From: Thermoplasmata archaeon | Lineage (GTDB): Archaea; Thermoplasmatota; Thermoplasmata; Thermoplasmatales; Thermoplasmataceae | Direction: 5' to 3' | DNA: 27,686 nucleotides | Assembly (NCBI GenBank): GCA_021797225.1 | Contig: JAKAAE010000007.1 | Coordinates: 1 to 27,686, forward strand | The notes under the pieces: model-generated | The model's input: the letters and a program-made list of their open reading frames with translations, nothing else | What the model was told of the DNA's origin: nothing | Databases searched by the model: none | Made by a program: the position numbers and the translations under genes | Shown here: positions 8,641-16,551 of the stretch, piece by piece | Numbering within the stretch: the stretch's first letter is position 1 | Layout: each line of letters begins with the position of its first letter

Positions 8641-9771
8641 TTGGTACAGCCTGAATTTAAACCATTCCCATTTATTATAGATGGTGCCGAACGTTTCAGT
8701 GTAACATCAAACGGCAGGAAATTTCTGGATTTCTCGGGATCCGGAATGACCACGGGCTACAATTTTATTAGACCGGACTGGATAGAACCGGCTGTCAGCA
8801 GACTGGTATTTAACAATCCATACACACTTGAATTATCAGAAAGGTTAAAAAAAATATCAAATTTTCAGCAGATTGCTTTCAGCACAAGTGGAACGGAGGC
8901 ATGCGACGTTGCAATGTCGAGATTCGGAAGGCCTGTATATTCACTTGAGGGTGCGTACCATGGCCTTACATACCTTGCCGGGCTTGTATCCAACGGAAAA
9001 GGTTTTGATGCACAGAATAAAATTGTACATCTTAAGCCACCGGAATCGGGAGTATCCACTGATAAGGCAATAGAGTATAATAAGGAATTGCTGGACTCTA
9101 TAGATATGGATATGGAAGGCGGACTGCTGATTTTTGAACTTATCCAGTCCGATGGTGGCGTTAATGTGCTGCCTGAAAGTTTCGTTAATTACCTGGTTAA
9201 ACTTGCATCCGATAGAGGGCTAAAAATTCTCATAGATGAGGTATACACTGGCTATGGCAGGTCAGGTGAAATGTTTCTATTTAAGAAATATGGAATAAGG
9301 CCGGATATGGTGTGCATTGGAAAGGGCATGGCCGCAGGCCTTCCACTGGGAGGGATAATGTACAATGGTGATTGGAGTTTGCCACATAATCAGGTTGTGA
9401 GTATGCAGTCCGCAAATATGTTCATATCAAAGGTTGCCCTGAAAGTTCTTGATGCACTTAATGATAGAAGGCTGCAGTTTGTCAGGAGGCGGGGTGACAA
9501 TATAATAAAGCGGTTAGACAGGATTAACAATCCTAAGATAAGGTCTGTCAGGGGGAGGGGATTCATGATTGGGGTAGAATTCTATGATGATATATCTGGC
9601 CCTGATGGAAAATATGCACTTGCAGTAAGGGAAGAACTGGTAAATAATGGCATAATATGCTCGCTTACAGGAGAGGCAAATAATGTGCTGAAGATAACCC
9701 CTCCGGTACTTATAGACAGGGAAAGCCTTACCAGTGCCATTGACAGAATAGCAGCGGTGCTTGAAAGGTAA
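8641..9771 (+). CDS. Class III PLP-dependent aminotransferase
   Basis: 376 residues, somewhat short for class III (usually 400-450). It has the phosphate-cup motif SGTEA (83-87), YHG (106-108), the cofactor-binding aspartate in IDEVYTGYGRSG (198-209; D199) and the Schiff-base lysine in GKGMAAGLPLGG (227-238; K228). Class III enzymes move amino groups from omega- or alpha-amines (GABA, ornithine, glutamate semialdehyde) to a keto acid. The start is a TTG directly after the permease stop, chosen because GGTGG at 8630-8634 lies six bases upstream and no ATG opens the frame. The length deficit is mostly in the N-terminal arm. The middle position in a transporter/epimerase operon suggests amino acid catabolism or a D-amino-acid step rather than haem synthesis. 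Confidence 0.86.
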   Translation: MVQPEFKPFPFIIDGAERFSVTSNGRKFLDFSGSGMTTGYNFIRPDWIEPAVSRLVFNNPYTLELSERLKKISNFQQIAFSTSGTEACDVAMSRFGRPVYSLEGAYHGLTYLAGLVSNGKGFDAQNKIVHLKPPESGVSTDKAIEYNKELLDSIDMDMEGGLLIFELIQSDGGVNVLPESFVNYLVKLASDRGLKILIDEVYTGYGRSGEMFLFKKYGIRPDMVCIGKGMAAGLPLGGIMYNGDWSLPHNQVVSMQSANMFISKVALKVLDALNDRRLQFVRRRGDNIIKRLDRINNPKIRSVRGRGFMIGVEFYDDISGPDGKYALAVREELVNNGIICSLTGEANNVLKITPPVLIDRESLTSAIDRIAAVLER

Positions 9772-9787
9772 TTACAGGTGATATATA

Positions 9788-10918
9788 ATGATAGATGAAA
9801 AAATTAAAGAATTTGGCTATAAACGGCAAACGTTAATTTATGATATACCTCTGGATGGATTCAGAATCCACAGAATTAGAATACCACTAAACATGGTTTT
9901 TGCTATTTCCCTTGGAAGCCAGGATTTTTATGAGGGAACGGTTATAGAAATTTTATCCGGCAGTACTGTAGGATATGGTGAGGCAGAAACAATACAGCAG
10001 ATCACAGGAGAAAATCCAGAAGTATTGTATGAAACAGTATATGGAATCCTTTCCCTGATGGACGGTATGAAATTCCAGTCAGTGGAGGAATTTTCTTTGT
10101 TTATAAACTCCTACTGCCATGGCAATAGCGCTGCTAAAAGCTGTGTGGATATTGCAGTCCATGATTTAATTGCCAAAAGCTACAGTATACATATTACACG
10201 CCTGCTTGGAGGTTCCATGGAACCGAGGAGAACAGCACTGACCATACCAATAGGTTCTGTAACCGGGAATATTAGCCTGCTTGAAAAGTATATAAAAATG
10301 GGTGCAAAAATAATAAAGGTCAAGGTTGGAAAGGATCTGGACACAGATATAGAAAGGATAAATGCAATAGCAGAACACCTTGGCCGTGGCATTAAATTTT
10401 TTGCGGACGCAAACCAGGGTTTCAATCTTTCCAGAGCCATAAAAATGGCTAATGTGCTGGAAAAAAACGGTGCACTGTTCTTTGAGCAGCCAATGCCGGG
10501 AAATGATATGTTTGCATTAAGGGATTTGAGGACTAAGTCTTCCCTGCCAGTAATGCTCGATGAAAGCATTTTCACGCCAGCTGATGTAATAAACGCCATC
10601 CGGATCGGGGCAGCAGATATGGTCAATGTTAAACTGTCAAAGAGTGGTGGAATACGCAATGCAATTAAAGCACTGTCCATTGCACAGGCAGCTGGAATAG
10701 AGGCAATGGTTGGCTGTATGCTGGAATCAAAACTTGGGATTGCTGCATCCCTTGCTGTTGCAAATAGCGTTGGCAATGTTAAATATACGGATCTTGATGG
10801 CTATACATATCTGTCAGAACAGCCATTTGATGGTGGGGTGGAATTTAAGGATGGGATGAATTACCCGATAAATGGAAGTGGACTGGCAGTAAAAATGCGA
10901 AATGTTACTGGTAAATGA
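9788..10918 (+). CDS. Enolase-superfamily enzyme, MLE subgroup (dipeptide epimerase/N-acylamino acid racemase-like)
   Basis: 376 residues. The N-terminal capping domain is followed by a TIM barrel with the MLE-subgroup catalytic set. This comprises KVK (K177/K179), metal ligands in FADANQG (D207), FEQP (E233) and LDES (D258), the second general base in VNVKLSKSGG (K282), and GCMLES (309-314), common in L-Ala-D/L-Glu epimerases. These enzymes abstract an alpha-proton next to a carboxylate with Mg2+ to racemise or epimerise amino acid derivatives, or cyclise muconates. AGGTGAT ahead of the ATG is the ribosome binding site, and the gap to the aminotransferase is 16 bases. With a permease and an aminotransferase in the same operon, an epimerase or racemase acting on a dipeptide or N-acyl amino acid is more likely than muconate metabolism. 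The specificity loop cannot be read safely by eye. Confidence 0.85.
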   Translation: MIDEKIKEFGYKRQTLIYDIPLDGFRIHRIRIPLNMVFAISLGSQDFYEGTVIEILSGSTVGYGEAETIQQITGENPEVLYETVYGILSLMDGMKFQSVEEFSLFINSYCHGNSAAKSCVDIAVHDLIAKSYSIHITRLLGGSMEPRRTALTIPIGSVTGNISLLEKYIKMGAKIIKVKVGKDLDTDIERINAIAEHLGRGIKFFADANQGFNLSRAIKMANVLEKNGALFFEQPMPGNDMFALRDLRTKSSLPVMLDESIFTPADVINAIRIGAADMVNVKLSKSGGIRNAIKALSIAQAAGIEAMVGCMLESKLGIAASLAVANSVGNVKYTDLDGYTYLSEQPFDGGVEFKDGMNYPINGSGLAVKMRNVTGK

Positions 10919-11037
10919 TAGTGTATATGAATTGCTGTAGGTTCGAAATTAAAGGGAAAAAAGGTTCAGTAATAATGTTCTATAACTGGTTTCGGGCTAT
11001 AGACCATTGATGATATTATATCTGTATCTATGCTACC

Positions 11038-11550
11038 TTAATCATTAAGTTCACGGTATTCTCTTACAATTTGAACAAAGTAATCATCAGATAAATTGTT
11101 TTCATTCCAGAACCCTGTAAAATAATTATCCACCGGTTTCCTTAATAGTGCTGATTTTCTTGAAAATTTTGGATAATGCGTGTAAACATAGTCCAGCAAC
11201 GCATCTGTTTTCATTCTATTAAACCGTTCCTTGGTCTGAATTATTGTAATTTTTGATTCATCATTAAGCATATTCCAGATTTTTGATGCACATGCAAAAC
11301 CATTCTCAGTTAATGTTAGGCCATAGCTGTCATTTATTAATCCATCTTCTATGCCTGCCATTAAATCCAGATTAAGAGAGGTAGAAAATGGGCCATAATA
11401 TAATGGAACGAAGTCATATTTGCATTTATTCTCATTAAACGGGTATTTTCTTTGAAGTATAAATATCTCTTTTTGCAGATGTATTTTTGTTGGTACAGAT
11501 TCATTGTACTTCATAGTTTTGCCTCTGGCGTATATCAAAGCATACACCAT
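11038..11550 (-). CDS. YwgA/SocA-like (DUF4065-type) winged-helix protein
   Basis: 170 residues. The N-terminal half shows the pattern of the YwgA/SocA-like fold: a start MVYALIYARGK, THE segment PTKIHLQKEIFILQ (about 21-34), YDFVPLYYGPFS (about 45-56), then DLMAGIEDGLIN followed by a short strand and LTENG. In the SocA/Panacea branch such domains act as antitoxins or adaptors; others are uncharacterised. The C-terminal half contains a helical region with charged residues. A TATA-like box (TTTATA on the minus strand, about 11578-11584) suits a start at 11550. The gene stands alone between two plus-strand transport loci and no toxin partner is visible next to it. The family call rests on recognisable spacing rather than a catalytic motif. 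Confidence 0.5.
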   Translation of the reverse strand: MVYALIYARGKTMKYNESVPTKIHLQKEIFILQRKYPFNENKCKYDFVPLYYGPFSTSLNLDLMAGIEDGLINDSYGLTLTENGFACASKIWNMLNDESKITIIQTKERFNRMKTDALLDYVYTHYPKFSRKSALLRKPVDNYFTGFWNENNLSDDYFVQIVREYRELND

Positions 11551-11718
11551 GGAATTAAGTTTTTCTATGATTGCTTAATATAAATAATTATTTTAACCCT
11601 TCGAATAACTGTATGGAACACTGCAAAAATATATAGTGGATATTTTATAGTTATTCCAGTTATTACAATATTACTAAGGTAAAGATATAATATATATACT
11701 ATAAAAAAAATTAAGGCA

Positions 11719-11727
11719 ATTTATATA
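11719..11727 (+). promoter_or_regulatory. TATA box of MFS gene at 11774
   Basis: ATTTATATA, followed 25-30 bases later by the likely transcription start near 11750. This leaves a leader of about 24 bases before ATG 11774, or none if translation starts at TTG 11753. Confidence 0.5.
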
Positions 11728-11773
11728 GGTCTTTGTACGAACATTTAAGTATTTGAAATGTTATTGTTATACT

Positions 11774-13186
11774 ATGGATAATAATGTTAACGAAAAAGAT
11801 GTACTTGATGGAATTAAAAAAGTATATAATTATGTCGCAAATACTAAAAATATAACATCCAGATATATAATAATATTAGCATTATCTGCACTATTTTTAG
11901 ATGCCTATGATTTTGCGGCCTTTAGTTTTGGTGTAAGCTCATTCCAGGCTAATTATCCATATGTAAGCACATTTGAACTTGGTGTTGTGGCTGGCTCCGT
12001 TGATATGGGGGCATTATTTGGTGCCTTCGTAGGTGGATGGCTGACTGATAAATTAGGTAGGAGATTTATGTTCATACTGAACATGATTTTATTTGTCTTT
12101 ATGGCCATACTTGCTGGTTTTTCTGTTAATCCATATGAGGCTATATTTTTTAGAACTCTGCTGGGTTTCGCCCTTGGTGCTGATACGGCTACAGGTTTTA
12201 CCTATGTCTTTGAGTTTTTAGATTCCAAGCAGAGATTATTCTGGAGCAATCTATGGCAGTTACAATGGTACCTTATGTATCTTGGGACGATAGGATTTCT
12301 TATAGTTCCATTTTTCCTGTATGCACATGATCTTACAAATCCATATTTATGGAGAATAATTATGTGGGTAGGTGCAGGCATAGCGGTAGTTATTTTAATA
12401 TTCAGAAGTAAAATACCTGAATCAATATTATGGAATGCATATCATGGGAGATTGTCTGATGCATTGAAAGCATTAAAAACACTGTATGGAGTTGAATTAA
12501 AAGGGGTACCGGACGTTAATTATAACCTATCCAAAACTAAAACTACAGGAAAAGGAATTTTTGGAATATTTAAAAAGACTAAAATTAGAGAACTGGTTTA
12601 TGCTTTTAATGGCAATTTTGAACAGGGAATGATATTCTATACGTTTGGTTTTTATCTTCCATATATACTGTTATCATTTCACTTTGCAGGTTCCCTGGCA
12701 ACAATTCAGGCAACAACAATATATTATGCGGCCGGTGCAGTAGCTGGGGTCTTAACTGCATATTTAACAAATAAGCTGGGGACAAAAATACAGTATGTTG
12801 TCGGTGCAGTACTTGAAGGAACTTCTTTAATACTCCTTGGAGTTACGTTACAGTTCAATTTAGCGTTTTCACTTCTTATCGCATTCGCAGGGTCATTCTT
12901 CTTTTTCCATGTAATAGGACCTGCAAGCCAGGGCATGACCTCTATAAATACTTTCTTTGGGGCAAATGAACGTGGAACCGCAGCAGGATGGGGGTACTTT
13001 TTTGTCAAGGCTGCAGCAGTTATTGGATTATTTCTGGGTCCAACGTTGATAGCCGTATTAGGAGACTTAAACTTATCCTATATACTGGGTGGATATGCAA
13101 TAGCAACTGGCATATTAGGTGCGTTTATAGGTTTTGATACAAGGACATATAAAGAAATGGATGTAGAGGCTGCTGAAAATATTTAA
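11774..13186 (+). CDS. MFS transporter, metabolite:proton symporter type
   Basis: 470 residues from ATG 11774; an in-frame TTG at 11753 would add seven residues but gives a cysteine/tyrosine-rich start unlike the family. About 12 membrane segments. Helix 1 has LDAYDFAAFSFG, the aspartate-containing motif of the sugar/metabolite:H+ symporter group. Loop 2-3 has the MFS motif A as GGWLTDKLGRRFM (about 88-100), and FRTLLGFALGAD marks helix 4. The C-terminal half has a conserved NTFFGANERGTAAGW element between helices 10 and 11. The carrier sits in the cytoplasmic membrane and is probably proton-driven. It is monocistronic, with a T-rich tail after the stop. Substrate unknown; homologues of this group carry organic acids or aromatic compounds. 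Confidence 0.86.
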   Translation: MDNNVNEKDVLDGIKKVYNYVANTKNITSRYIIILALSALFLDAYDFAAFSFGVSSFQANYPYVSTFELGVVAGSVDMGALFGAFVGGWLTDKLGRRFMFILNMILFVFMAILAGFSVNPYEAIFFRTLLGFALGADTATGFTYVFEFLDSKQRLFWSNLWQLQWYLMYLGTIGFLIVPFFLYAHDLTNPYLWRIIMWVGAGIAVVILIFRSKIPESILWNAYHGRLSDALKALKTLYGVELKGVPDVNYNLSKTKTTGKGIFGIFKKTKIRELVYAFNGNFEQGMIFYTFGFYLPYILLSFHFAGSLATIQATTIYYAAGAVAGVLTAYLTNKLGTKIQYVVGAVLEGTSLILLGVTLQFNLAFSLLIAFAGSFFFFHVIGPASQGMTSINTFFGANERGTAAGWGYFFVKAAAVIGLFLGPTLIAVLGDLNLSYILGGYAIATGILGAFIGFDTRTYKEMDVEAAENI

Positions 13187-13612
13187 TTTTAATTTATTTT
13201 TATTAATATTTTAGTTTATTACACTTTTATGTGAACTGAGTTATTCATTCTATAAGTAAGGAAAGAAATACTGTGTACATAATTTTGTGTATTTATAAGG
13301 GTACACCCTATGAACATTTTCATTATATAGTTTTTATCATTTTTCTTATCTCTGGTGGTATCATAATCCTGGAGGGCACACAAGAAAATGTTTTCTTACA
13401 CTCTTCTTCATTCAGACTGTTATTATATCAAAAAATTCTTTAATATTTGTAGTGGGTGGAGATACATTATCATTCGTTTTCATCTCGCATCAAACAGACA
13501 TAGAGTTATAGCATAAACCTTTTATTTTTTACCCCAGTTTTGCAAAACTATTGATTTATTATGAATAGCATATATGTTTAAATAAGAATATTTAAATCAT
13601 AATCCATTATGC
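13187..13612. other. Non-coding stretch with a relict repeat and a promoter
   Basis: 426 bases. The left end is T-rich (about 13187-13215) and could terminate the MFS transcript. A dispersed repeat occupies about 13272-13326. Just right of it, the minus strand has a 35-codon open stretch (13323-13420) that was not recognised. The right end carries TATA-like sequences (GTTTAAATA at about 13576-13584) for the next gene. Confidence 0.45.
13272..13326. repeat. Dispersed repeat copy A, possible relict end of a mobile element
   Basis: Starts GTGTACATAATTTTGTGT and continues through ATTTATAAGGGTACACCC to GAACATTTTCAT at about 13313-13323. It matches copy B at 24514-24566 over about 54 bases with few differences. 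The outer GTGTAC reappears inverted as GTACAC at 13301-13306, 24 bases inside. No transposase frame is attached, so this is either a solo element end or a small non-autonomous repeat. Confidence 0.5.
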
Positions 13613-14917
13613 ATGTCTATGATTGACAATGTGGAAAATGAAGTTAGAAGTAAAAGGAGCAACAAATACCTTGCTTTTTTATCCACAACTTCGTTTTTAG
13701 GATGGACAATGGTTGTTTATGAGTGGAACGTTTTTGGACTTCTGCTTGGCCCCGCTTCTACTATACTGCACATTAATTCTTCCCAGGTGGCCTTTATGCT
13801 TGCAGGAATCCAATTTGTAATGGTTCCAATAATATTTATTGTAGGCTATTTTATAGATATAGTTGGACGTAAAACTATGTATCAGCTTACCCTTATTGGC
13901 GCAAGCGTATTAACAGTACTTACGGGTGTTGCAACATATGTTGGCCTTGCACCACTTATACTTGACAGGGCTGGCACGCAGGGAATTGCACAGAATGAAC
14001 AATCAGTGGCAGCTACTATGATAACGGAAGAGATGCCAGCAAAAAGAAGGGGTTTTGTTTATTCGTTTGTTCAGTCCGGATGGCCCTTTGGAGTTGCCCT
14101 TGCCGGTATTGTAGTGACCTTTTTATATAAACCACTTGGATACAGATACATATGGCTTGTGGCTGTAGCACCCATGGTATTAATTATTGTTGCAAGATAC
14201 TGGACTAAAGAAACTGAGAGGTTTGATGAAATAAAAAAGGCCAGAAAGGGAAAAATTGATAAAGAAGTAGGAGAAATCGCAAAAGTCGATAAAATTAAGG
14301 AAAATCCTATAAAGCAAGCCTTTGCAGCGGATGTTCGTAAATATACGATATGGTCAATGCTGTTATATATGTTTTACCTTGGTGGCCAGGTTCCTGTGGT
14401 TCTTCTGGCTGCTTACTACATGGAGGTCATACTCAATTTACCGGTTGTAACGGCTGCATCAATTATAACCATAGGAGCATTTATTACAATTCCTGCATAC
14501 TGGATTAATGGAATATTAAGTGATATTATCGGCAGGAAAAGTGCAGGAATTATTGGTACACTTCTTGCCTTTGCTGGCGCAGCATTATTTGCATTAGTTG
14601 GAAAATCCTATCTTTCTCTGGTTCTGGGATATACATTTGCATCATTCTGGATTAATGGCAATTTTGCCAACGTAATAAATTATATAAATGAAAGCATACC
14701 AACCCGTATAAGGGGTACCGTTAATATGCTTTCCACTGGCATGGGGCAGCTTGGATGGGGAATAGTAGCTTTAACTTATGGTCTCTTAATTCCATTAGTT
14801 GGTGTAAGGGGTGATATGGTATTAATACCCGGAATATTTTTTGGCATATCTATTGGAATACTTGTTGTCGGTAAAAAAATAAAGGCGGGGACACCTTTAG
14901 AGGCAATAGCAACATAA
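13613..14917 (+). CDS. MFS transporter linked to a cyclase-family hydrolase
   Basis: 434 residues, about 12 membrane segments. The N-terminal half has WTMVVYEWNVFGLLLGP in helix 1 and a short motif A, GYFIDIVGRK (about 77-86). NEQSVAATMITEEMPAKRRG (about 129-148) is the helix 4-5 loop typical of metabolite:H+ symporters. A charged central loop (about 203-238, rich in lysine) joins the halves. The second half repeats motif A as GILSDIIGRKS and ends with NESIPTRIRGT. The start ATG 13613 follows TATA-like sequence GTTTAAATA with a leader of only a few bases. The cyclase gene begins 15 bases downstream with its own ribosome binding site, so the two form an operon and the carrier may import that enzyme's substrate. 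Confidence 0.86.
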   Translation: MSMIDNVENEVRSKRSNKYLAFLSTTSFLGWTMVVYEWNVFGLLLGPASTILHINSSQVAFMLAGIQFVMVPIIFIVGYFIDIVGRKTMYQLTLIGASVLTVLTGVATYVGLAPLILDRAGTQGIAQNEQSVAATMITEEMPAKRRGFVYSFVQSGWPFGVALAGIVVTFLYKPLGYRYIWLVAVAPMVLIIVARYWTKETERFDEIKKARKGKIDKEVGEIAKVDKIKENPIKQAFAADVRKYTIWSMLLYMFYLGGQVPVVLLAAYYMEVILNLPVVTAASIITIGAFITIPAYWINGILSDIIGRKSAGIIGTLLAFAGAALFALVGKSYLSLVLGYTFASFWINGNFANVINYINESIPTRIRGTVNMLSTGMGQLGWGIVALTYGLLIPLVGVRGDMVLIPGIFFGISIGILVVGKKIKAGTPLEAIAT

Positions 14918-14932
14918 ATAAAAAGGTGATAA

Positions 14933-15628
14933 ATGGAAAAAATAATAGATATAACCAGAACAATATCTTCAAACATGAGCATGTATCCCGGGGTTGAAAA
15001 ACCAGTGATAATAAAAGACCATTCCTTTGAAACGGATGGGTATAATACCAGGAGCCTGAAATTAACTACACATACTGGTACTCATTGCGATGCCCCAGCA
15101 CATATGCTTTCATCTGGTAATACTGTGGACAATTTAGATATACAATATTTTATCACAAACGGCATTATTATTAAAATAGATACTAAAAATGAAGCGGGAA
15201 TAGAAGTAAATAAAATAAGCGATACTGTGAATATATTAAAAAAATACCAGAGCTTAATAATAATGACAGACTGGAATTATGAGAGCAAAGAAGCGTTTAA
15301 TGAACATACTAATTTTCCACATTTAACCTTAGAAACATCTGATTACATAGCTAAAAATCTTCCAAATTTACATGTTATAGGCATTAATTCTCCAAGCATT
15401 GCTATAAATTCAAATCTTTCCAATAATGTTGAGAATGATGTTTTTGAGACACACAGGAAGCTTTTACTAAAAGATAAGCTAATTTTAGAAGACCTTGATT
15501 TAAAATATTTCCAGAAATCGAATGATGACGCAGTAGAGGGCACATTATTTTTTGCCCCTTTGAAAATTTTGGATGGTGATGGTAGTCCATGCCGGGCAAT
15601 ATTTATTCTTAAGGATAATAAGATTTAA
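14933..15628 (+). CDS. Cyclase/kynurenine formamidase-like metal-dependent hydrolase
   Basis: 231 residues. It has the defining motif of the Cyclase family (PF04199), HTGTHCDAPAH at residues 47-57, whose histidines and aspartate bind the catalytic metal. DITRTISSNMSMYPG at the N-terminus is the usual first strand and loop. Characterised members hydrolyse N-formylkynurenine, other aryl formamides or isatin, or cyclise polyketides, all acting on amides or esters of small aromatic compounds. No kynurenine pathway gene is nearby, so the physiological reaction is open. AGGTGAT directly before the ATG is the ribosome binding site. Coupled with the upstream MFS carrier, it probably hydrolyses a compound which that carrier moves. 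Confidence 0.83.
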   Translation: MEKIIDITRTISSNMSMYPGVEKPVIIKDHSFETDGYNTRSLKLTTHTGTHCDAPAHMLSSGNTVDNLDIQYFITNGIIIKIDTKNEAGIEVNKISDTVNILKKYQSLIIMTDWNYESKEAFNEHTNFPHLTLETSDYIAKNLPNLHVIGINSPSIAINSNLSNNVENDVFETHRKLLLKDKLILEDLDLKYFQKSNDDAVEGTLFFAPLKILDGDGSPCRAIFILKDNKI

Positions 15629-16129
15629 AACAACCATATCTAACTCCCCATATTTTGCATAATAGATATTCTGTATATCACAGGAAAGATGAGAGGATCA
15701 AATCTCATTGAGAGACTATTACAGGCAACCGTTGAAAGGACAGTGGAAATACTTGCAAATATCAAGGCAATACCGGTTAAGTCATCAGTGAACATGGTTT
15801 ACTGCAGTGGATCTAAAGAAACCACTTATTTACTTAACAGGATGAGGATAAATCCACCTGACCGGGTACTTACTGGTGCACTACCGAAGTAACATTAAAA
15901 TATCCGGAATAACCTCGGATACACAGGTTCAATTAACAACTTTGTACCAATTTCTTGCAAAACTCAAGTTACAGAACAGCTTCCAGTTTTTGAGAAATGA
16001 TGTAGTCCTAAGAATTAATATATATGTTGAAGAGTCGGTTTAAATTAGCGATTAGCATAAACGTATAACTGAATATACTTTAATAATAAATGGATAGTTA
16101 AGATATTTGCTATAAATGGTGGTAGAGAG
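15629..16129. other. Mostly non-coding stretch with a gene fragment
   Basis: 501 bases between the cyclase gene and the winged-helix gene. It contains one short open frame (15689-15892, described separately) and otherwise has stops in all frames. The last 30 bases hold GGTGG at about 16115-16119, seven or more bases before the next ATG, as a ribosome binding site. Confidence 0.4.
15689..15892 (+). pseudogene. Unrecognised gene fragment, possibly transposase-derived
   Basis: A 67-codon frame starting MRGSNLIERLLQATVERTVE. The beginning resembles the N-(L/M)-ERL...R stretch around the third acidic residue of DDE transposases, where the glutamate is catalytic, but the remainder does not follow any family I recognise. 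Its base composition is less AT-rich than the flanks. It has no convincing promoter or ribosome binding site. Best read as a remnant; it could also be chance coding-like sequence. Confidence 0.25.
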
Positions 16130-16492
16130 ATGTTAAATGTGTCCTCCAATCAAAATGAGGGTAATTTGCCCAAATCAGATTCTTTAGATCTAAAATATAG
16201 TAAGTCAGTTTTAAAATATCTTTTAAATAAAGACTCTGTAAAAAAATCCTCTCTATTTAGTATTGTTTCAAATAATTTGGTTCTGGATAAACTACTTGAC
16301 AAGTTATGGCTTGATGGATATATTGATATCAATAAGAATAAAATTGGCCCAATAATATACAGGATTAGTTTAACTAACAAAGGTAGGTTTGTTGCCGGAG
16401 TATTAATCAAATTAGAAGCACTAATATCGGATTTTGATGATAAAAAAAGTCGAACATTTATACTGGATTATAATAGCATACAATATTTATGA
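16130..16492 (+). CDS. Small winged-helix DNA-binding protein
   Basis: 120 residues. After a polar N-terminal tail, residues about 22-95 have the layout of an archaeal winged helix: KSVLKYLLN, a recognition segment VLDKLLDKLWLDGYIDI (about 51-67), a beta wing with IGPIIYRISLTNKGR (about 72-86), then a C-terminal helix that could dimerise. Proteins of this kind are common Thermoplasmatales transcription regulators or antitoxin-like factors. The start ATG 16130 is preceded by GGTGG. The gene runs towards the ammonium transporter gene, 59 bases from its 3' end, so it could be a local regulator of the ammonium/urea locus, but this is inference. No ligand-binding domain is fused to it. Confidence 0.5.
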   Translation: MLNVSSNQNEGNLPKSDSLDLKYSKSVLKYLLNKDSVKKSSLFSIVSNNLVLDKLLDKLWLDGYIDINKNKIGPIIYRISLTNKGRFVAGVLIKLEALISDFDDKKSRTFILDYNSIQYL

Positions 16493-16551
16493 AAACTGTC
16501 GATTGTTAAAATATGGTGTAGCTCGAATATATAAAAAAAATAAGAAATATA

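Noticed and set aside
10180..10776. Long minus-strand frame (198 codons) opposite the epimerase gene
   Set aside because: Mirror of a gene with a complete catalytic set; composition typical of antisense reading.
10919..11037. Possible tRNA because of a GGTTCGAAATT T-loop-like stretch near 10932
   Set aside because: No acceptor, anticodon or D-arm pairing can be built around it.
13323..13420. Minus-strand 35-codon frame inside repeat copy A as a transposase C-terminus
   Set aside because: No start codon or transposase motif; copy B has no equivalent frame.
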